DNA from: Paludisphaera soli
GTDB lineage: Bacteria; Planctomycetota; Planctomycetia; Isosphaerales; Isosphaeraceae
NCBI RefSeq assembly: GCF_011064595.1
Contig: NZ_JAALJI010000019.1
Location: forward strand, 62,001 to 126,000
DNA length: 64,000 bases
Reading direction: 5' to 3'
Shown here: one piece after another, positions 32,129 through 42,222 of the stretch
How positions within the stretch are numbered: the stretch's first letter is position 1
Layout of the letters: each line of letters begins with the position of its first letter
Translations under genes and position numbers: made by a program
Notes under the pieces: model-generated
Seen by the model: the letters and a program-made list of their open reading frames with translations, nothing else
What the model was told of the DNA's origin: nothing
Database searches by the model: none

Positions 32129-32294
32129 TCGTCCCGCACGACCCCGCCGCATTCGGTCCGGCCGGCCCCTCGCCCTGCGGGGGCCGGTCGGACCCCGGCG
32201 GTCGCGATCTCGACAGCCGCGACGCGAGGGCCCGCAGCGCGTCGCCCGGGGGGGATCCCGGGAGCCCGGCCGAACACAGGATGGATGAATCAAC

Positions 32295-33515
32295 ATGGGT
32301 GTCTTCGCCTGGCGCAACCTGCTGACCCGTCCCATGCGGACGCTGCTCGCCCTGATCGGCCTCTCGATCCCGATCCTGGGCGTGCTCGGCCTGTTCAGCC
32401 TCTCGGACGGCCTCCGCAACATGGTGGGGGACACCCTCAGCCAGATCGAAGGGGTGATCGTCCTCCGCGAGAACACCCCGAGCCCGGTCGCCAGCACGCT
32501 GTCGATCGGCGTGGTGGATAAGATCCGCGCCGTGCCGGGCGTCCGCGCCGTGGCGCCCGAGGTGTGGGGGATCGCCCCCAACATCGAGGGCCAGGGGATG
32601 CTGATGCGGGCCGCCGGCAACCTGATGTCCAAGAAAGGCGCCGGGTCGATCTGGGACCAGCCGGTGATCTCCGGCCAGGATTACCCGACGCACAAGGACC
32701 TGAAGAGCGCGGTCTTCCCCCGGGCGCTCAAGGAGCGGGGCGAGGGCCGGTTCCTCGACGAACGCGACGTCGGCAAGTCGAGCATCGTCATCAGCCGGAA
32801 GATCGCCCGCAACTTCCCGAACGACAAGGGCGAGCCCCGGAAGGTGGGCGACCGCCTGCTCGTCGGCGAGGAGGATTGCGAGATCGTCGGCATCTACGAA
32901 ACCGGCTCGATGCTGCTGGACGTGGTGGTGGTCATGGACATCCAGACCGCCCGTCGGATCCTCAAGATGCCGGTCGAGACCGTCTCCAGCATCTACGTGG
33001 AAGCCCAGACGCCCCCCGGCTACCAGGCGGTGTGCGCGGCCATCGAGGCGGCCGAGCCGGGCGTGAGCGCCCGGAGCATGAACGAGGTGCAGGCGAACTT
33101 CGGCATGCTGATGGGCCAGGTGGACAAGGTCCTCATGATGATCGTCAGCCTGGCCCTCCTGGTGGGGGTCGTGGGGATCGTGAACACGATGCTCATGAGC
33201 ACGACCGAGCGGTTCGTCGAGTTCGGCGTGCTGCGCACCAACGGCTGGTCGCAGGCGAACGTCCTGGGGCTGGTCACGTTGGAGAGCGCCTATCTGGGGC
33301 TCCTCGCGGGGGTCTCGGGCTGCGTCCTGGCCTGGCTGGGGACGCTGGTCGCCAACCAGTTCGTCGGCGGCGGCCTGCGGCTGGGGGTCTCGCCGTTCTC
33401 GCTCCTGCTGGGGCTGGGGCTGTCCGTCGCCACGGGCGTCCTGGGGGGGCTGTACCCCGCCTGGCGCGCCGCGAGGATGGTGCCGATGGAAGCCATCCGC
33501 CTGGGGTCGCACTGA
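32295..33515 (+). CDS. MacB/FtsX-type ABC transporter permease
   Basis: 406 residues. One N-terminal helix (TLLALIGLSIPILGVLGLFS), a large periplasmic MacB-type domain (about 45-270), then three C-terminal helices of the FtsX domain (MMIVSLALLVGVVGIVNTML, LESAYLGLLAGVSGCVLAWL, LLLGLGLSVATGVLGGLYPA), ending PAWRAARMVPMEAIRLG, the usual FtsX tail. It pairs with the ATP-binding protein 46 bases downstream. This type carries out mechanotransmission, exporting lipoproteins, peptides or macrolides with an outer-membrane partner, or works on lipids; no substrate clue is present. Start ATG near AGGATGG. Confidence 0.92.
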   Translation: MGVFAWRNLLTRPMRTLLALIGLSIPILGVLGLFSLSDGLRNMVGDTLSQIEGVIVLRENTPSPVASTLSIGVVDKIRAVPGVRAVAPEVWGIAPNIEGQGMLMRAAGNLMSKKGAGSIWDQPVISGQDYPTHKDLKSAVFPRALKERGEGRFLDERDVGKSSIVISRKIARNFPNDKGEPRKVGDRLLVGEEDCEIVGIYETGSMLLDVVVVMDIQTARRILKMPVETVSSIYVEAQTPPGYQAVCAAIEAAEPGVSARSMNEVQANFGMLMGQVDKVLMMIVSLALLVGVVGIVNTMLMSTTERFVEFGVLRTNGWSQANVLGLVTLESAYLGLLAGVSGCVLAWLGTLVANQFVGGGLRLGVSPFSLLLGLGLSVATGVLGGLYPAWRAARMVPMEAIRLGSH

Positions 33516-33561
33516 CCGCCCGACGGATCGGGGTCACCTACCGCTGTTCCGAGGACGCTCG

Positions 33562-34272
33562 ATGATCGACGTGGTGGACGTCTGGAAGTCGTACAAGAGC
33601 GGCACGCGGACCCTGGACGCGCTCCGCGGCGTGAGCTGCACCATCGAGAAGGGCCGCTTCGCGTTCATCGTCGGCCCCAGCGGCTCGGGCAAGAGCACCC
33701 TGCTCTACCTGCTCGGGGCCGTCGACCGTCCCTCGCGGGGGCGGATCCTCGTCGAGGGCCGCGACCTGACGGCGATGTCCGAGGCTGAGCAGAACGACTA
33801 CCGGCGCGACACGGTGGGCTTCATCTTCCAGTCGTTCAACCTGATCAGCAACCTCTCGGCCGTCGAGAACGTCCTGATCCCGTTCATGCCCCGGGGCGTG
33901 ACGGCCGAGCAGCGGGCGCGGGCCGTCGACCTGCTCAAGCGGGTCGGCCTGGGGGACCGCCTGGACCATCACCCCTACCAGCTCTCCGGCGGCGAGCAGC
34001 AGCGGGTGGCGATCGCGCGGGCCCTGGTCAAGCAGCCCCTCGTCGTGCTGGCCGACGAGCCGACCGGCGAGCTGGACAGCAAGACCGGCGACGAGATCTA
34101 CCGGATCCTCCGCAGCCTCCAGGAGTCGCTGGAGACGACCCTCGTGGTCGTCACCCACGACCGCCGCTTCATCACCCCCCAGGACCTCGTCCTGGAAATC
34201 CAGGACGGCCTGCTGGCCGACGACGCCGAGCCCGCCGCCGGGTTCGCCACCGGGCTCCACGCCGCCGATTGA
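33562..34272 (+). CDS. LolD/MacB-type ABC transporter ATP-binding protein
   Basis: 236 residues. All nucleotide-binding elements are in place: Walker [11 protein letters not shown]-loop [18 protein letters not shown], signature [15 protein letters not shown], Walker [14 protein letters not shown] with catalytic Glu, and H-loop VVVTHDRRF. The [15 protein letters not shown] and [12 protein letters not shown] forms are those of the LolD/MacB/FtsE group, matching the FtsX-type permease just upstream. The two subunits should form a homodimeric exporter. It converges with the quinone reductase gene 25 bases away. Confidence 0.95.
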   Translation: MIDVVDVWKSYKSGTRTLDALRGVSCTIEKGRFAFIVGPSGSGKSTLLYLLGAVDRPSRGRILVEGRDLTAMSEAEQNDYRRDTVGFIFQSFNLISNLSAVENVLIPFMPRGVTAEQRARAVDLLKRVGLGDRLDHHPYQLSGGEQQRVAIARALVKQPLVVLADEPTGELDSKTGDEIYRILRSLQESLETTLVVVTHDRRFITPQDLVLEIQDGLLADDAEPAAGFATGLHAAD

Positions 34273-34297
34273 ACGACCGGACCGCCTGCCGGCCCGG

Positions 34298-35281
34298 TCA
34301 GGGCCGCAGGACGATCTTGCCGAAGCCCGCGTTCGAGGCCATCCGCTCGTGGGCCTTCCGCACTTCTTCGAGCGGATAGACGACGTCGAGCACGGGCTTC
34401 ACCGTCCCCCGATCCAACCAGGGGACGACCTGCGCCGCGAACAGGCGGGTCGCGGCGATCTTCTCCTCCAGCGGCCGGGCCCGGAGCGTCGTGCCGACGA
34501 GCGTCGCCCGCTTCGCCAGCAGGGCGTTCAGGTCGATCTCCGCCTTCGCCCCGGCCAGCAGGCCGACGACCACGATCCGGCCCCGCTTCGCGACCGACGC
34601 CAGGTTCTCGGCGAGGGCCCCGGCGCCGAGCAGGTCGAGGATGACGGAGGCCCCTTCGCCGCCGGTCTGGGCCTTCACCTCGTCGGCGAAGGTCCCGGAC
34701 GGGTTGACGATCGCGACGTCCAGGCCCAGGTCGCGGGCCCGCTCCAGCTTCTCGGCCGTGCGCGACGTCCCCAAAACGGTGCAGCCCATCGCGCGGGCGA
34801 TCTGCACGGCCGCCGTCCCCACGCCGCTCCCCGCCGCGTGGATCAGGACGCTCTCGCCCGGCTCCAGCCCCCCCTGCGTCACGAGCGCGTCGTGTGCGGT
34901 GAGGAACGCCTCGGGGACGGCCCCGGCCGCGTCGAACTCCAGCCCGGCGGGGATCTTCGCGAGCATCCGGGGGTGGGTCGTCAGATACTCCGCCTGGGCG
35001 CCGCCGGCCACGATCCCGAAGACCCGGTCGCCGACCCTCGCCTGCCCCTCGGCGTCGGGCCCGAGCGCCTCCACCTCGCCGGCGAACTCCAGCCCCGGGA
35101 TATCGGCCGGCGCCCCCGCCGGCGCGGGATAGAGCCCCTTCGCCTGGAGCAGGTCCGCCCGATTCACCGCGCAGGCCCGCACCCGGACGAGCACCTGCTC
35201 TCCGCGCGGCTCCGGCTTCGGCCGGTCCACCACTTCCAGGACTTCCGGCCCACCCTTGCCCTTGATGACGACCGCTTTCAT
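34298..35281 (-). CDS. NAD(P)H quinone oxidoreductase, PIG3 type
   Basis: 327 residues from the ATG at 35281 (GGGAGAT upstream). Medium-chain dehydrogenase fold without structural zinc: GroES-like N-terminal domain (VLVRVRACAVNRADLLQAKG, IPGLEFAGEVEALG), the quinone-oxidoreductase signature around GESVLIHAAGSGVGTAAVQIA (NADPH loop AAGSGVG), and the C-terminal LEEVRKAHERMASNAGFGKI. This is the PIG3/QorB-like group, which reduces quinones or enals with NADPH. The gene is single; its upstream region is shared with the divergent M48 protease gene. Confidence 0.9.
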   Translation of the reverse strand: MKAVVIKGKGGPEVLEVVDRPKPEPRGEQVLVRVRACAVNRADLLQAKGLYPAPAGAPADIPGLEFAGEVEALGPDAEGQARVGDRVFGIVAGGAQAEYLTTHPRMLAKIPAGLEFDAAGAVPEAFLTAHDALVTQGGLEPGESVLIHAAGSGVGTAAVQIARAMGCTVLGTSRTAEKLERARDLGLDVAIVNPSGTFADEVKAQTGGEGASVILDLLGAGALAENLASVAKRGRIVVVGLLAGAKAEIDLNALLAKRATLVGTTLRARPLEEKIAATRLFAAQVVPWLDRGTVKPVLDVVYPLEEVRKAHERMASNAGFGKIVLRP

Positions 35282-35535
35282 CGACGATCTCCCGACCTTG
35301 AGACGGAACCGCGAGCCCTCGGCCCGGGACGGACGACGCAACTCATGTTCCTTCGGACGGATCGCCCTCCAGTCTAACCGGCCCGGGGGCCGGAGGGGCG
35401 GTCCCCGCGCCTCGATCCGGCGCCGGCCCTCGCGGGAGGGCGCTCGGCGGATTCCCGTCTGTCCCGACATCGAGGTCGCATGATAGAACCATGTTGATTC
35501 CGGGAAGCGACGGCTCACTGATGCGAGGGCTGCCG

Positions 35536-36858
35536 ATGGCGAGAGTCTGGCGATGGGGCGCGGCGGTCGTCCTGATCGGGGTCGCGATGAGCGTCGCGGC
35601 GCGGGCCAAGGAAACCCCGACGGTGCCCGCGCCCGCCCGGGCCGAGGCCGTCGCGGAGGTCGACGAATCCGAGCCGGTCGCCGTCCCCGAGCCTTCCGAG
35701 AAGGCGATGACCTACTACCGCACCGGGATGGGCTGGTGGGCGTTCAACCGGGTCTGGGGGTTGGCGTTGCCGGCGTTGATCGTCTTCACGGGCTTCTCGG
35801 CCCGGCTGCGGACGGTCGCGGCGAAGGTCGGCCGGGGCTGGTTGGGGACGGTCGCCGTCTTCATACCGCTCTATCTGCTGGTCACGGCCCTGATCGAGCT
35901 GCCGCTCGACTACTACCTGGGGTTCGTCCGCCAGCACGCCTACGGGCTGTCGAACCAGTCGAACGCGAAGTGGTTCCGGAATCTGGCGATCGGCCTGGGA
36001 GTGAACATGGGAGTGGGCGTGCTGATCGCCTGGGGGCTCTACGCCCTGCTCCGCCGCAGCCCCCGGCGCTGGTGGCTGTACATGGCCCTGGGCTCGATCC
36101 CGTTCTTGCTGGTAGGGGCGTTCGTCATGCCGATCTGGATCGACCCGCTCTTCAACGAGTTCGGGCCGATGAAGGACAAGGCGCTGGAGCGCTCGATCCT
36201 CGACCTGGCCGACCGCGCGGGTATCGAGTCCGGGCGGGTGTTCGAGGTGGACAAGAGCGTGGACACCGAGACGGTGAACGCCTACGTCACCGGCCTGCTG
36301 GGCTCCAAGCGGATCGTGCTCTGGGACACACTCCTGAAGAAGCTGAACGGGCGCGAGGTGCTGTTCGTGATGGCCCACGAGATGGGCCACTACGTCCTGG
36401 GCCACGTCGTCCGGTCGATCCTGCTCTCGTTCACCCTGACGCTGGCCGGGCTGTATTTCGTGCACCGGGCCGCGCCGGCGTTGATCGCCCGGTTCCGGGA
36501 TCGCCTGGGTTTCGATTCGCTGGCGGACGCGGCGTCGGCTCCGTTGATCCTGCTGCTGGTGCAGGTCGCCATGCTGGCCCTGAACCCGGCGGCGATGGCC
36601 TACAGCCGGGCGCAGGAGCACGAGGCGGACCGGTTCGCGATCGAGCTGACGGGGATGAACCATTCGGGGGCGTCGGCGTTCGTGAAGCTGCAGACGCAGA
36701 ACCTGAGCAACCCCCGGCCGGGCTGGGTCTATCGGATTTTCCGGGCGTCGCATCCAAGCATAGGCGAGCGAGTCGATTTCTGTAATACTCACCGGCCGAG
36801 ACGCGAGCCCGCCGGGGCGGCGGGCGGGTCGCCGCCGTCGGCCGCGCCGGACGATTGA
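35536..36858 (+). CDS. M48 family metalloprotease, Ste24-like
   Basis: 440 residues from the ATG at 35536, eight bases after GAGGG; ATGs at 35491 and 35521 are alternatives. The N-terminus (WRWGAAVVLIGVAMSVAARA) is a signal or first membrane helix. Several more helices follow (LPALIVFTGFSARL, FIPLYLLVTALIELPLDYYL, LAIGLGVNMGVGVLIAWGLY). The catalytic site VMAHEMGHYVLGH lies near residue 281 (HExxH, zinc), with the third ligand in QEHEADRFAIEL. YGLSNQSNAKWF and FNEFGPMKD are Ste24 hallmarks. Such enzymes cut CAAX proteins in eukaryotes; in bacteria the substrates are membrane proteins. It is followed by a promoter for the MMPL gene. Confidence 0.92.
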   Translation: MARVWRWGAAVVLIGVAMSVAARAKETPTVPAPARAEAVAEVDESEPVAVPEPSEKAMTYYRTGMGWWAFNRVWGLALPALIVFTGFSARLRTVAAKVGRGWLGTVAVFIPLYLLVTALIELPLDYYLGFVRQHAYGLSNQSNAKWFRNLAIGLGVNMGVGVLIAWGLYALLRRSPRRWWLYMALGSIPFLLVGAFVMPIWIDPLFNEFGPMKDKALERSILDLADRAGIESGRVFEVDKSVDTETVNAYVTGLLGSKRIVLWDTLLKKLNGREVLFVMAHEMGHYVLGHVVRSILLSFTLTLAGLYFVHRAAPALIARFRDRLGFDSLADAASAPLILLLVQVAMLALNPAAMAYSRAQEHEADRFAIELTGMNHSGASAFVKLQTQNLSNPRPGWVYRIFRASHPSIGERVDFCNTHRPRREPAGAAGGSPPSAAPDD

Positions 36859-36880
36859 CCGTCGGGCCCGAGGATTCCGG

Positions 36881-36909
36881 TTGTCGGGACTAACCGGCCG
36901 CTCTATAAA
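36881..36909 (+). promoter_or_regulatory. Promoter of the MMPL gene
   Basis: TTGTCG (36881-36886), 17-base spacer, TATAAA (36904-36909), in the 213-base gap before the MMPL gene. The -10 stands out clearly in GC-rich DNA. Confidence 0.6.
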
Positions 36910-37071
36910 AGGATAGGGTGGGAAAGAGGCCCGCGGGGGACCCGAAGCCGGGCCCCGGAGGATGACGATCCGCCCGCGAAGGCGACGCTCGGCCGCTCTC
37001 GGCACGAGGTTTCCATGAAGGGACGGGACGTTCGGCGCAGGGAGCCACGCTGTCCCCAGGAGTCGGGAGTG

Positions 37072-40029
37072 ATGCCGCTGTTGGAATCGATCGGGACGTT
37101 CTCCAGCCGCCGACCGAGCTGGGTCGTCGCGGCCTGGCTGGCCCTGGCGACGGGCGTGGGGCTGACGGCGCCGAACCTGACGAGGCTCGCGGCCGAGGGG
37201 CAGTCGAAGCTGCTGGGCGACGAGGCCGAGTCGCGTCGCGCGGCCGAGCTGGTCCTCCGATGGTGGCGCGACCAGGCGTACGAGTGCACGGTCGTCGCCG
37301 CGATCCACCGTCCCCAGGGGCTGACCGAGGCCGACCGCCGCTACGCCGCCTCCCTCGCCCGCCGCATCGAGGATCCCGACCGCCCGGCGACGATCCTTCG
37401 CGTCATGGGCCCGGAGTCGCGGCGGGAGATCGCCGAGCGTCTGACCAGCGAAGACGGCACCACCACCCTGGTCTTCGCCCCGCTCGGGACGGCGAACGTG
37501 GCTCCGGCCACCCACGCGGCCGTCGCCTGGCTCCAGGAGCGGGGCGAGGAGCTGCTGGCGCAGACCCCCGAGGCGGCCGGACTCCAGGTCCGCTGGACCG
37601 GCGACGCGGTGATCGGACGGGACTACATGCACCTGGTCCAGGTCTCGCTGGACCGCGCGGCGGTGGTCACCGTGATCCTGCTGCTGATCGTCCTGGTGAC
37701 GGTCTACCGCTCGTTCTGGCTGGCCCTGGTACCCCTCGTCACGATCGGGGCGAGCCTGATCATCGCGCGGGGCGTCCTGGCTTGGATGTACGGGATCGGC
37801 TGGCAGATTTCACCCCTGGTGGAGCTGTTCCTGGTGGCGATCCTGTTCGGCACCGGGACGGACTTCTGCCTGTTCCTCTCCTGGCGGTTCGGGGAGCACT
37901 TCAACCCCCGCAACCCGGCCGGCGTGATGCGGATGACGCTGTCGCGGTCGTTCGTCCCGCTGGTCACCAGCGCGGGGACGATCATGATCGGCCTCATGCT
38001 GATGGGGACGACCAACTTCAAGCTCTTCTCGACCACCGGGCCGAGCGTGGCGCTGGGGCTGGCGATCTCGCTGCTGGCCACCCTGACGCTCACCCCCTCG
38101 CTGCTGGTGCTGCTGGCTAAGGTCCGCCCGGCCTGCTTCGAGTCGTTCGGGAGCGCCTCCAACGGCTTCTGGGAGAAGGTCGGCCGCAAGGCGATGGCCC
38201 GGCCGCTGCGGAGCTGGTCGATCACCCTGCTGGCCATGATCCCCCTGGCCGCGGTGGGCGCCCAGACCCGCTTCGTGATGGACATGCTCAGCGAGATGCC
38301 CCGCGAGGCCGAATCGTCCGACAACCTGAGGCTGATCCTGACCAAGTTCGACCCTGGCATGGCGGCCCCGCTCACCGTCGTCCTGGAGACGGCCGACGTC
38401 GATTTCCGGAGCTCGGAGGGGCTCGCGCTGATCGATCAGGTCAGCGGGCTCCTCTCGCACCAGCGCCGGAACGAGGAGGTCCGCTCCGCCACCCAGCCCC
38501 TGGGAAGCCCCGAGCCGCTCAACCGGGCGCGGCTGTCGTCCCGGCTGGGCGAGGTCAACGCGGGCTTCAAGCAGCTGGCCGAGGGGAGCGTCAGCCTGGA
38601 ACGGGGGCTCAACGCCGGCGCCGCCAAGCTCCGCGCCGCGCTGTGGCTCGAAGAGAAGCTGGGCCTGAACATCTCCGGCGGGCCCGCCGCCCCGAAGCCG
38701 TCCGCCGAAGCCCCCGCCCCCGCCGCGCCGCAGCCCGAGGCGGCTGAAGCGTCGTCCTCCCCGTCGCCCGAGGCGGTCTCGCAAGGCCTGCGCACGGCCT
38801 CGGCCGCCCTGCTCTGGTCGCAGGGCGTCCCCTCCACCTGGAACACCCCCGCCCTGGGCTCGGCCTTCAATCAGCTGGTCGTCCAGGGGGCCAAGGAGGG
38901 CGTCCGCCGCCGGGGCGTCGACTCCGGGACCGGCTTCCTCGACGCCGCCGTCCGGCTGGTCGGCGGCGACGCCCCTCTCCCGAACCCGGACGCCGCGAAG
39001 CCGGAGGCCGCCGCGAAGCCGGCCCCCGATCCCGCCGCGACGCCGACGCCGACCCCGTCGCCACCCGAGAAGCCCGCGCAGACCCTCCTCCGCGAGCTGA
39101 CCCGCGCCGCCGAGGGTGCCGGCCAGATCGCCAAGGGGGCGGAACAGGCGCATCGCGAGGTCAGCGCGATCCTGACCGACCCGCTCGGCCGCCGGGCCCT
39201 GGACCGTCTCCTGATCACGCCGGAGACCGTGAAGGAGAACCCCGAGCTACTGGAGAGCTTCGCCGCGTACATCACCGAGGACGGGCACCACGCCCGGATC
39301 GACGTGACCCTCGCCGACCGGATCTTCTCCGACGGCGCGATGAATCAGGTGGAGACGATCCGCAAGCGGCTGGCGGACTACCTGGGCGAGTACGAGGGGA
39401 TCCGCGTCACGGCCGCGGTCGCCGGGGCCAACGCCGAGTCGGCCGACGTCCGCAGGCTCACCCGCGCCGACCAGGTGCAGAGCTGGTTCATCGTCCCGAT
39501 CGGGGTCTTCCTGGTCCTGATGATCGCCCTGCGGGACCCCCTGGCCTGCTTCAACCTGGTCGCCACGATGGTCCTGACCTACGGCTTCGCCCTGGGGGCC
39601 ACGCACCTGGTGTTCGTCAACCTGATGGGGGGCGGCGGCCTGGACTGGAAGGTCCCCTACTTCCTGTTCGTCCTGCTGGTGGCGGTGGGGGTGGACTACA
39701 ACGTCTTCCTGATGACCCGCCTGCACGAGGAGACGGCCGGCCACGGGTTCCGGGGGGGGATCATCCGGGCCATCGGCCAGACCGGCGGCCTGATCACGTC
39801 GGCCGCGGCGATCACCGCCTGCAGCTTCGCCTCGTTCCTGTTCAGCCCGCTGGGCTCGCTCCGCCAGCTGGGCTTCGCCCTGGTGGTCGGCATCACGATC
39901 GACGCGGTCCTGGTCCGCCCGCTGCTCGTCCCCTGCGGACACTGGCTCCTGCGACGGTCGCGCGAGGTCCTGGGCCCCCGTTACAGCGTCTCCAGCGAGA
40001 ACTTCCGCCTGACCGGCGTCCCCGATTGA
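37072..40029 (+). CDS. MMPL/RND family exporter
   Basis: 985 residues from the ATG at 37072, nine bases after AGGAG; an in-frame ATG at 37015 (CGAGG upstream) would add 19 residues and is possible. The protein has the two-fold RND plan. First helix SSRRPSWVVAAWLALATGVG, periplasmic loop, helices with VVTVILLLIVLVTVYRSFWL and the conserved GTGTDFCLFLSWRFGEHF (proton-relay segment), second helix set, then VAVGVDYNVFLMTRLHEE in the second half. The second periplasmic loop holds an Ala/Pro-rich disordered stretch (about 540-570 and 640-690). MMPL proteins export lipids, siderophores or hopanoids through the inner membrane. No partner genes adjoin. Family certain, cargo unknown. Confidence 0.92.
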   Translation: MPLLESIGTFSSRRPSWVVAAWLALATGVGLTAPNLTRLAAEGQSKLLGDEAESRRAAELVLRWWRDQAYECTVVAAIHRPQGLTEADRRYAASLARRIEDPDRPATILRVMGPESRREIAERLTSEDGTTTLVFAPLGTANVAPATHAAVAWLQERGEELLAQTPEAAGLQVRWTGDAVIGRDYMHLVQVSLDRAAVVTVILLLIVLVTVYRSFWLALVPLVTIGASLIIARGVLAWMYGIGWQISPLVELFLVAILFGTGTDFCLFLSWRFGEHFNPRNPAGVMRMTLSRSFVPLVTSAGTIMIGLMLMGTTNFKLFSTTGPSVALGLAISLLATLTLTPSLLVLLAKVRPACFESFGSASNGFWEKVGRKAMARPLRSWSITLLAMIPLAAVGAQTRFVMDMLSEMPREAESSDNLRLILTKFDPGMAAPLTVVLETADVDFRSSEGLALIDQVSGLLSHQRRNEEVRSATQPLGSPEPLNRARLSSRLGEVNAGFKQLAEGSVSLERGLNAGAAKLRAALWLEEKLGLNISGGPAAPKPSAEAPAPAAPQPEAAEASSSPSPEAVSQGLRTASAALLWSQGVPSTWNTPALGSAFNQLVVQGAKEGVRRRGVDSGTGFLDAAVRLVGGDAPLPNPDAAKPEAAAKPAPDPAATPTPTPSPPEKPAQTLLRELTRAAEGAGQIAKGAEQAHREVSAILTDPLGRRALDRLLITPETVKENPELLESFAAYITEDGHHARIDVTLADRIFSDGAMNQVETIRKRLADYLGEYEGIRVTAAVAGANAESADVRRLTRADQVQSWFIVPIGVFLVLMIALRDPLACFNLVATMVLTYGFALGATHLVFVNLMGGGGLDWKVPYFLFVLLVAVGVDYNVFLMTRLHEETAGHGFRGGIIRAIGQTGGLITSAAAITACSFASFLFSPLGSLRQLGFALVVGITIDAVLVRPLLVPCGHWLLRRSREVLGPRYSVSSENFRLTGVPD

Positions 40030-40305
40030 TCGACGGGGTAGTCGCGGTCGGGACGACTTTCCCACTGGCGACGGCCCCGCCGCGCCGATATACTATGTGG
40101 GACGCCACAATGATGACGTAACGATCTCAGCCAACCGCCCGGGTGGGGACAGGAATCGCCCGCCCGTCACCGGTCGGCAACCCCGCCTCAACCTCCGCAT
40201 TCCCCCGGACGCGTCGACGCGTCCATCCCGCCCCACCCTCCTCAACGCTCCGCCTGCGGCCGCCCGGCCGTTTGTTCCGGAGCCCTCGTGCATGGAGCCG
40301 ACTCA

Positions 40306-40743
40306 ATGAAGTTCTCACGATTCGAAACCGTCCTGGGATTGGCCACGTTGCTCGGCCTCGGCTATATGGTTTACGACTACTCGGGATTCGGCGGCGAGTC
40401 CGTCCAGGGGCTCTCCGGTTCCATCCGTTTCGAGGGCAAGCCGCTGGCCAAGGGAACCGTTCGCTTCCTCTCGGTCGACGCCGAGAACCCCAAGTGTTTC
40501 GGGGGTTACGTCAACAACGGACGCTACGAGGTCCCCGCGGAGTTCGGCCTGGTCCCGGCGCGGTACGTGGTCGAGTTCAGCAGCATCCACAGCGACGACA
40601 TGGAGCGGATGCTGAAGGCCCGCCAGCGCGGCGAGGACCTCGAACTCAAGGAGGAGATCCCGGCCCGCTACAGCCGTAACAGCGAGGTACAGGTCGACCT
40701 CTCCTCCGGCGGCGTCCTGGAAGTCGATTTCGACCTGGACTGA
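40306..40743 (+). CDS. Membrane-anchored transthyretin-like small protein
   Basis: 145 residues from the ATG at 40306 (GGAG upstream). One N-terminal helix (TVLGLATLLGLGYMVYDYSG) anchors a beta domain with the planctomycete carboxypeptidase-regulatory/transthyretin-like pattern: LSGSIRFEGKPLAKGTVRFL, FGGYVNNGRYEVPAEFGLVP ARYVVEF, IPARYSRNSEVQVDLSSGG. The IPARYS...V.V..G form is typical of short planctomycete surface proteins usually carrying a lipobox; here it is a membrane anchor instead. Function unknown. The preceding gap (40030-40305) has a TATACT at 40089-40094 as a possible -10. A perfect terminator hairpin follows. Confidence 0.8.
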   Translation: MKFSRFETVLGLATLLGLGYMVYDYSGFGGESVQGLSGSIRFEGKPLAKGTVRFLSVDAENPKCFGGYVNNGRYEVPAEFGLVPARYVVEFSSIHSDDMERMLKARQRGEDLELKEEIPARYSRNSEVQVDLSSGGVLEVDFDLD

Positions 40744-40774
40744 CCGGTCCGGCCGAGCTGCGTCCGCGCAGGCG

Positions 40775-40801
40775 AAGGCCCGGGGGGAAACCCCGGGCCT
40801 T
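40775..40801. terminator. Bidirectional terminator between convergent genes
   Basis: AAGGCCCGGGG (40775-40785) pairs perfectly with CCCCGGGCCTT (40791-40801) around GGAAA. It lies midway between the small anchored protein (plus strand) and fabF (minus strand). Short A and T ends on both sides let it work in either direction. Confidence 0.75.
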
Positions 40802-40825
40802 CTGCGTTCCCGAGTTGCGAACGGG

Positions 40826-42085
40826 TCAGGCCCGGCGCGAAGGCTCGTAGCGGCCCACGAGCAGGCTGGCGTTGTGGCCGCCGAAGCCGAAGCTGTTGGA
40901 CATGACGTGGTCCACCCGGGCTTCCCGCGCGACGTTGGGGATGTAGTCGAGGTCGCAGCCCTCGCCGGGCTCGTCGAGGTTGATCGTCGGCGGCAGGACG
41001 CCGCGGTGGATCGCCAGGGTCGAGGCGATCAGCTCGACCCCGCCCGAGGCCCCGAGCAGGTGGCCGAGCTGGCTCTTGGTGCTGGAAATCTGCAGTCGCG
41101 AGGCGTGCGGGCCGAACACGGACTTCATGGCCACCGTCTCGGCCAGGTCGCCGAGCGGGGTGCTGGTGCCGTGGGCGTTGATGTAGTCGACGGCGTCCGC
41201 GGGGACGCGGGCGTCGGCCAGGCAGCGCTTCATGGCGCGGGCGGCGCCGCGGCCCTGCTCGTCGGGGGCGGTGATGTGGTAGCCGTCGCCGGCGGTGCCG
41301 TAGCCGAGGACCTCGGCGTAGATCCGGGCCCCGCGGGCGCGGGCGACCTCTTCGGCCTCGAAGATCAGGATGCCGGCGCCCTCGGCCAGGACGAAGCCGT
41401 CGCGGTCGCGGTCGAACGGCCGGCTGGCGCGCTGGGGGTCGTCGTTGCGGGTCGAGAGGGCCCGCATCGCGGCGAAGCCGCCGAGGCCCATGTGGGTGAT
41501 CGCGGCCTCGCTGCCGCCGGTGATGATCACGTCGGCGTCGCCGCACTGGATGAGCTTCAGCGAGTCGCCCATCGCGTTGGAGGCCGAGGCGCAGGCGGTC
41601 GCGATGGCCGAGATCGGCCCCCGCAGCCCCCATCGGATCGAGACCTGGCCGCTGCCGGCGTTGACCATCAGCTTGGGGATGGTGAACGGGCTGATCCGCG
41701 AGGGGCCCTTCTGCATGCAGACCGAGTGCTGGGCTTCGAACTCGTTCAGGCCGCCGATGCCCGAGCCGATCATCACCCCGCAGTTCTCCGGCGGGAGCTG
41801 GGCGAAGTCGATCCCCGAGTCGGCCACGGCGGCCTCGGAAGCCGCCAGCGCGAACTGGGCGAACCGGTCCAGGTGCCGGGCCTCCTTCACGCCGAACCGC
41901 GCCGCGCCGTCCCAGTCGCGGACCTGGCCGCCGAAGTGCACCTTGAATTCCGTCGTGTCGAACAGGGTCAGCGGTCCGACCCCGCTCCGGCCGGCGCAGA
42001 GCGCCTCCCAGAACCGGTCCAGAGTCTCACCCAGCGACGTGACCACCCCCATGCCGGTGATGACGACGCGTCGCGGCTCTCCCAT
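40826..42085 (-). CDS. fabF: Beta-ketoacyl-ACP synthase II
   Basis: 419 residues, normal length. The thiolase-fold synthase condenses malonyl-ACP with acyl-ACP in fatty-acid elongation. The active-site Cys is C165 in [11 protein letters not shown]; the two His are H305 in [11 protein letters not shown] and H404 in [10 protein letters not shown]; Lys is K337 in [15 protein letters not shown]. The N-terminal [13 protein letters not shown] and central [21 protein letters not shown] (with [17 protein letters not shown] following) are FabF signatures, not FabH or FabB. It is third in the run fabG-acpP-fabF on this strand, 137 bases after acpP. Confidence 0.97.
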   Translation of the reverse strand: MGEPRRVVITGMGVVTSLGETLDRFWEALCAGRSGVGPLTLFDTTEFKVHFGGQVRDWDGAARFGVKEARHLDRFAQFALAASEAAVADSGIDFAQLPPENCGVMIGSGIGGLNEFEAQHSVCMQKGPSRISPFTIPKLMVNAGSGQVSIRWGLRGPISAIATACASASNAMGDSLKLIQCGDADVIITGGSEAAITHMGLGGFAAMRALSTRNDDPQRASRPFDRDRDGFVLAEGAGILIFEAEEVARARGARIYAEVLGYGTAGDGYHITAPDEQGRGAARAMKRCLADARVPADAVDYINAHGTSTPLGDLAETVAMKSVFGPHASRLQISSTKSQLGHLLGASGGVELIASTLAIHRGVLPPTINLDEPGEGCDLDYIPNVAREARVDHVMSNSFGFGGHNASLLVGRYEPSRRA

Positions 42086-42222
42086 GATTGATCTTCTCGT
42101 CCCAATATTGGCTAGGCGTTACGGACGGACCGACGGCTCGACGTGCGGGCCCGGGACGGCGGCGCGGCGGGGCCGCCCGCCGAATGGGGCGGGCGCGGCT
42201 TGGCCGCGCGGGCCGGCCGGGG

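Noticed and set aside
28376-32632. A 1418-residue open frame on the minus strand opposite tex
   Set aside because: It is the antisense shadow of tex in GC-rich codons; composition is Gly/Arg/Leu noise with no domain, while the plus strand carries clear Tex, HhH and S1 motifs.
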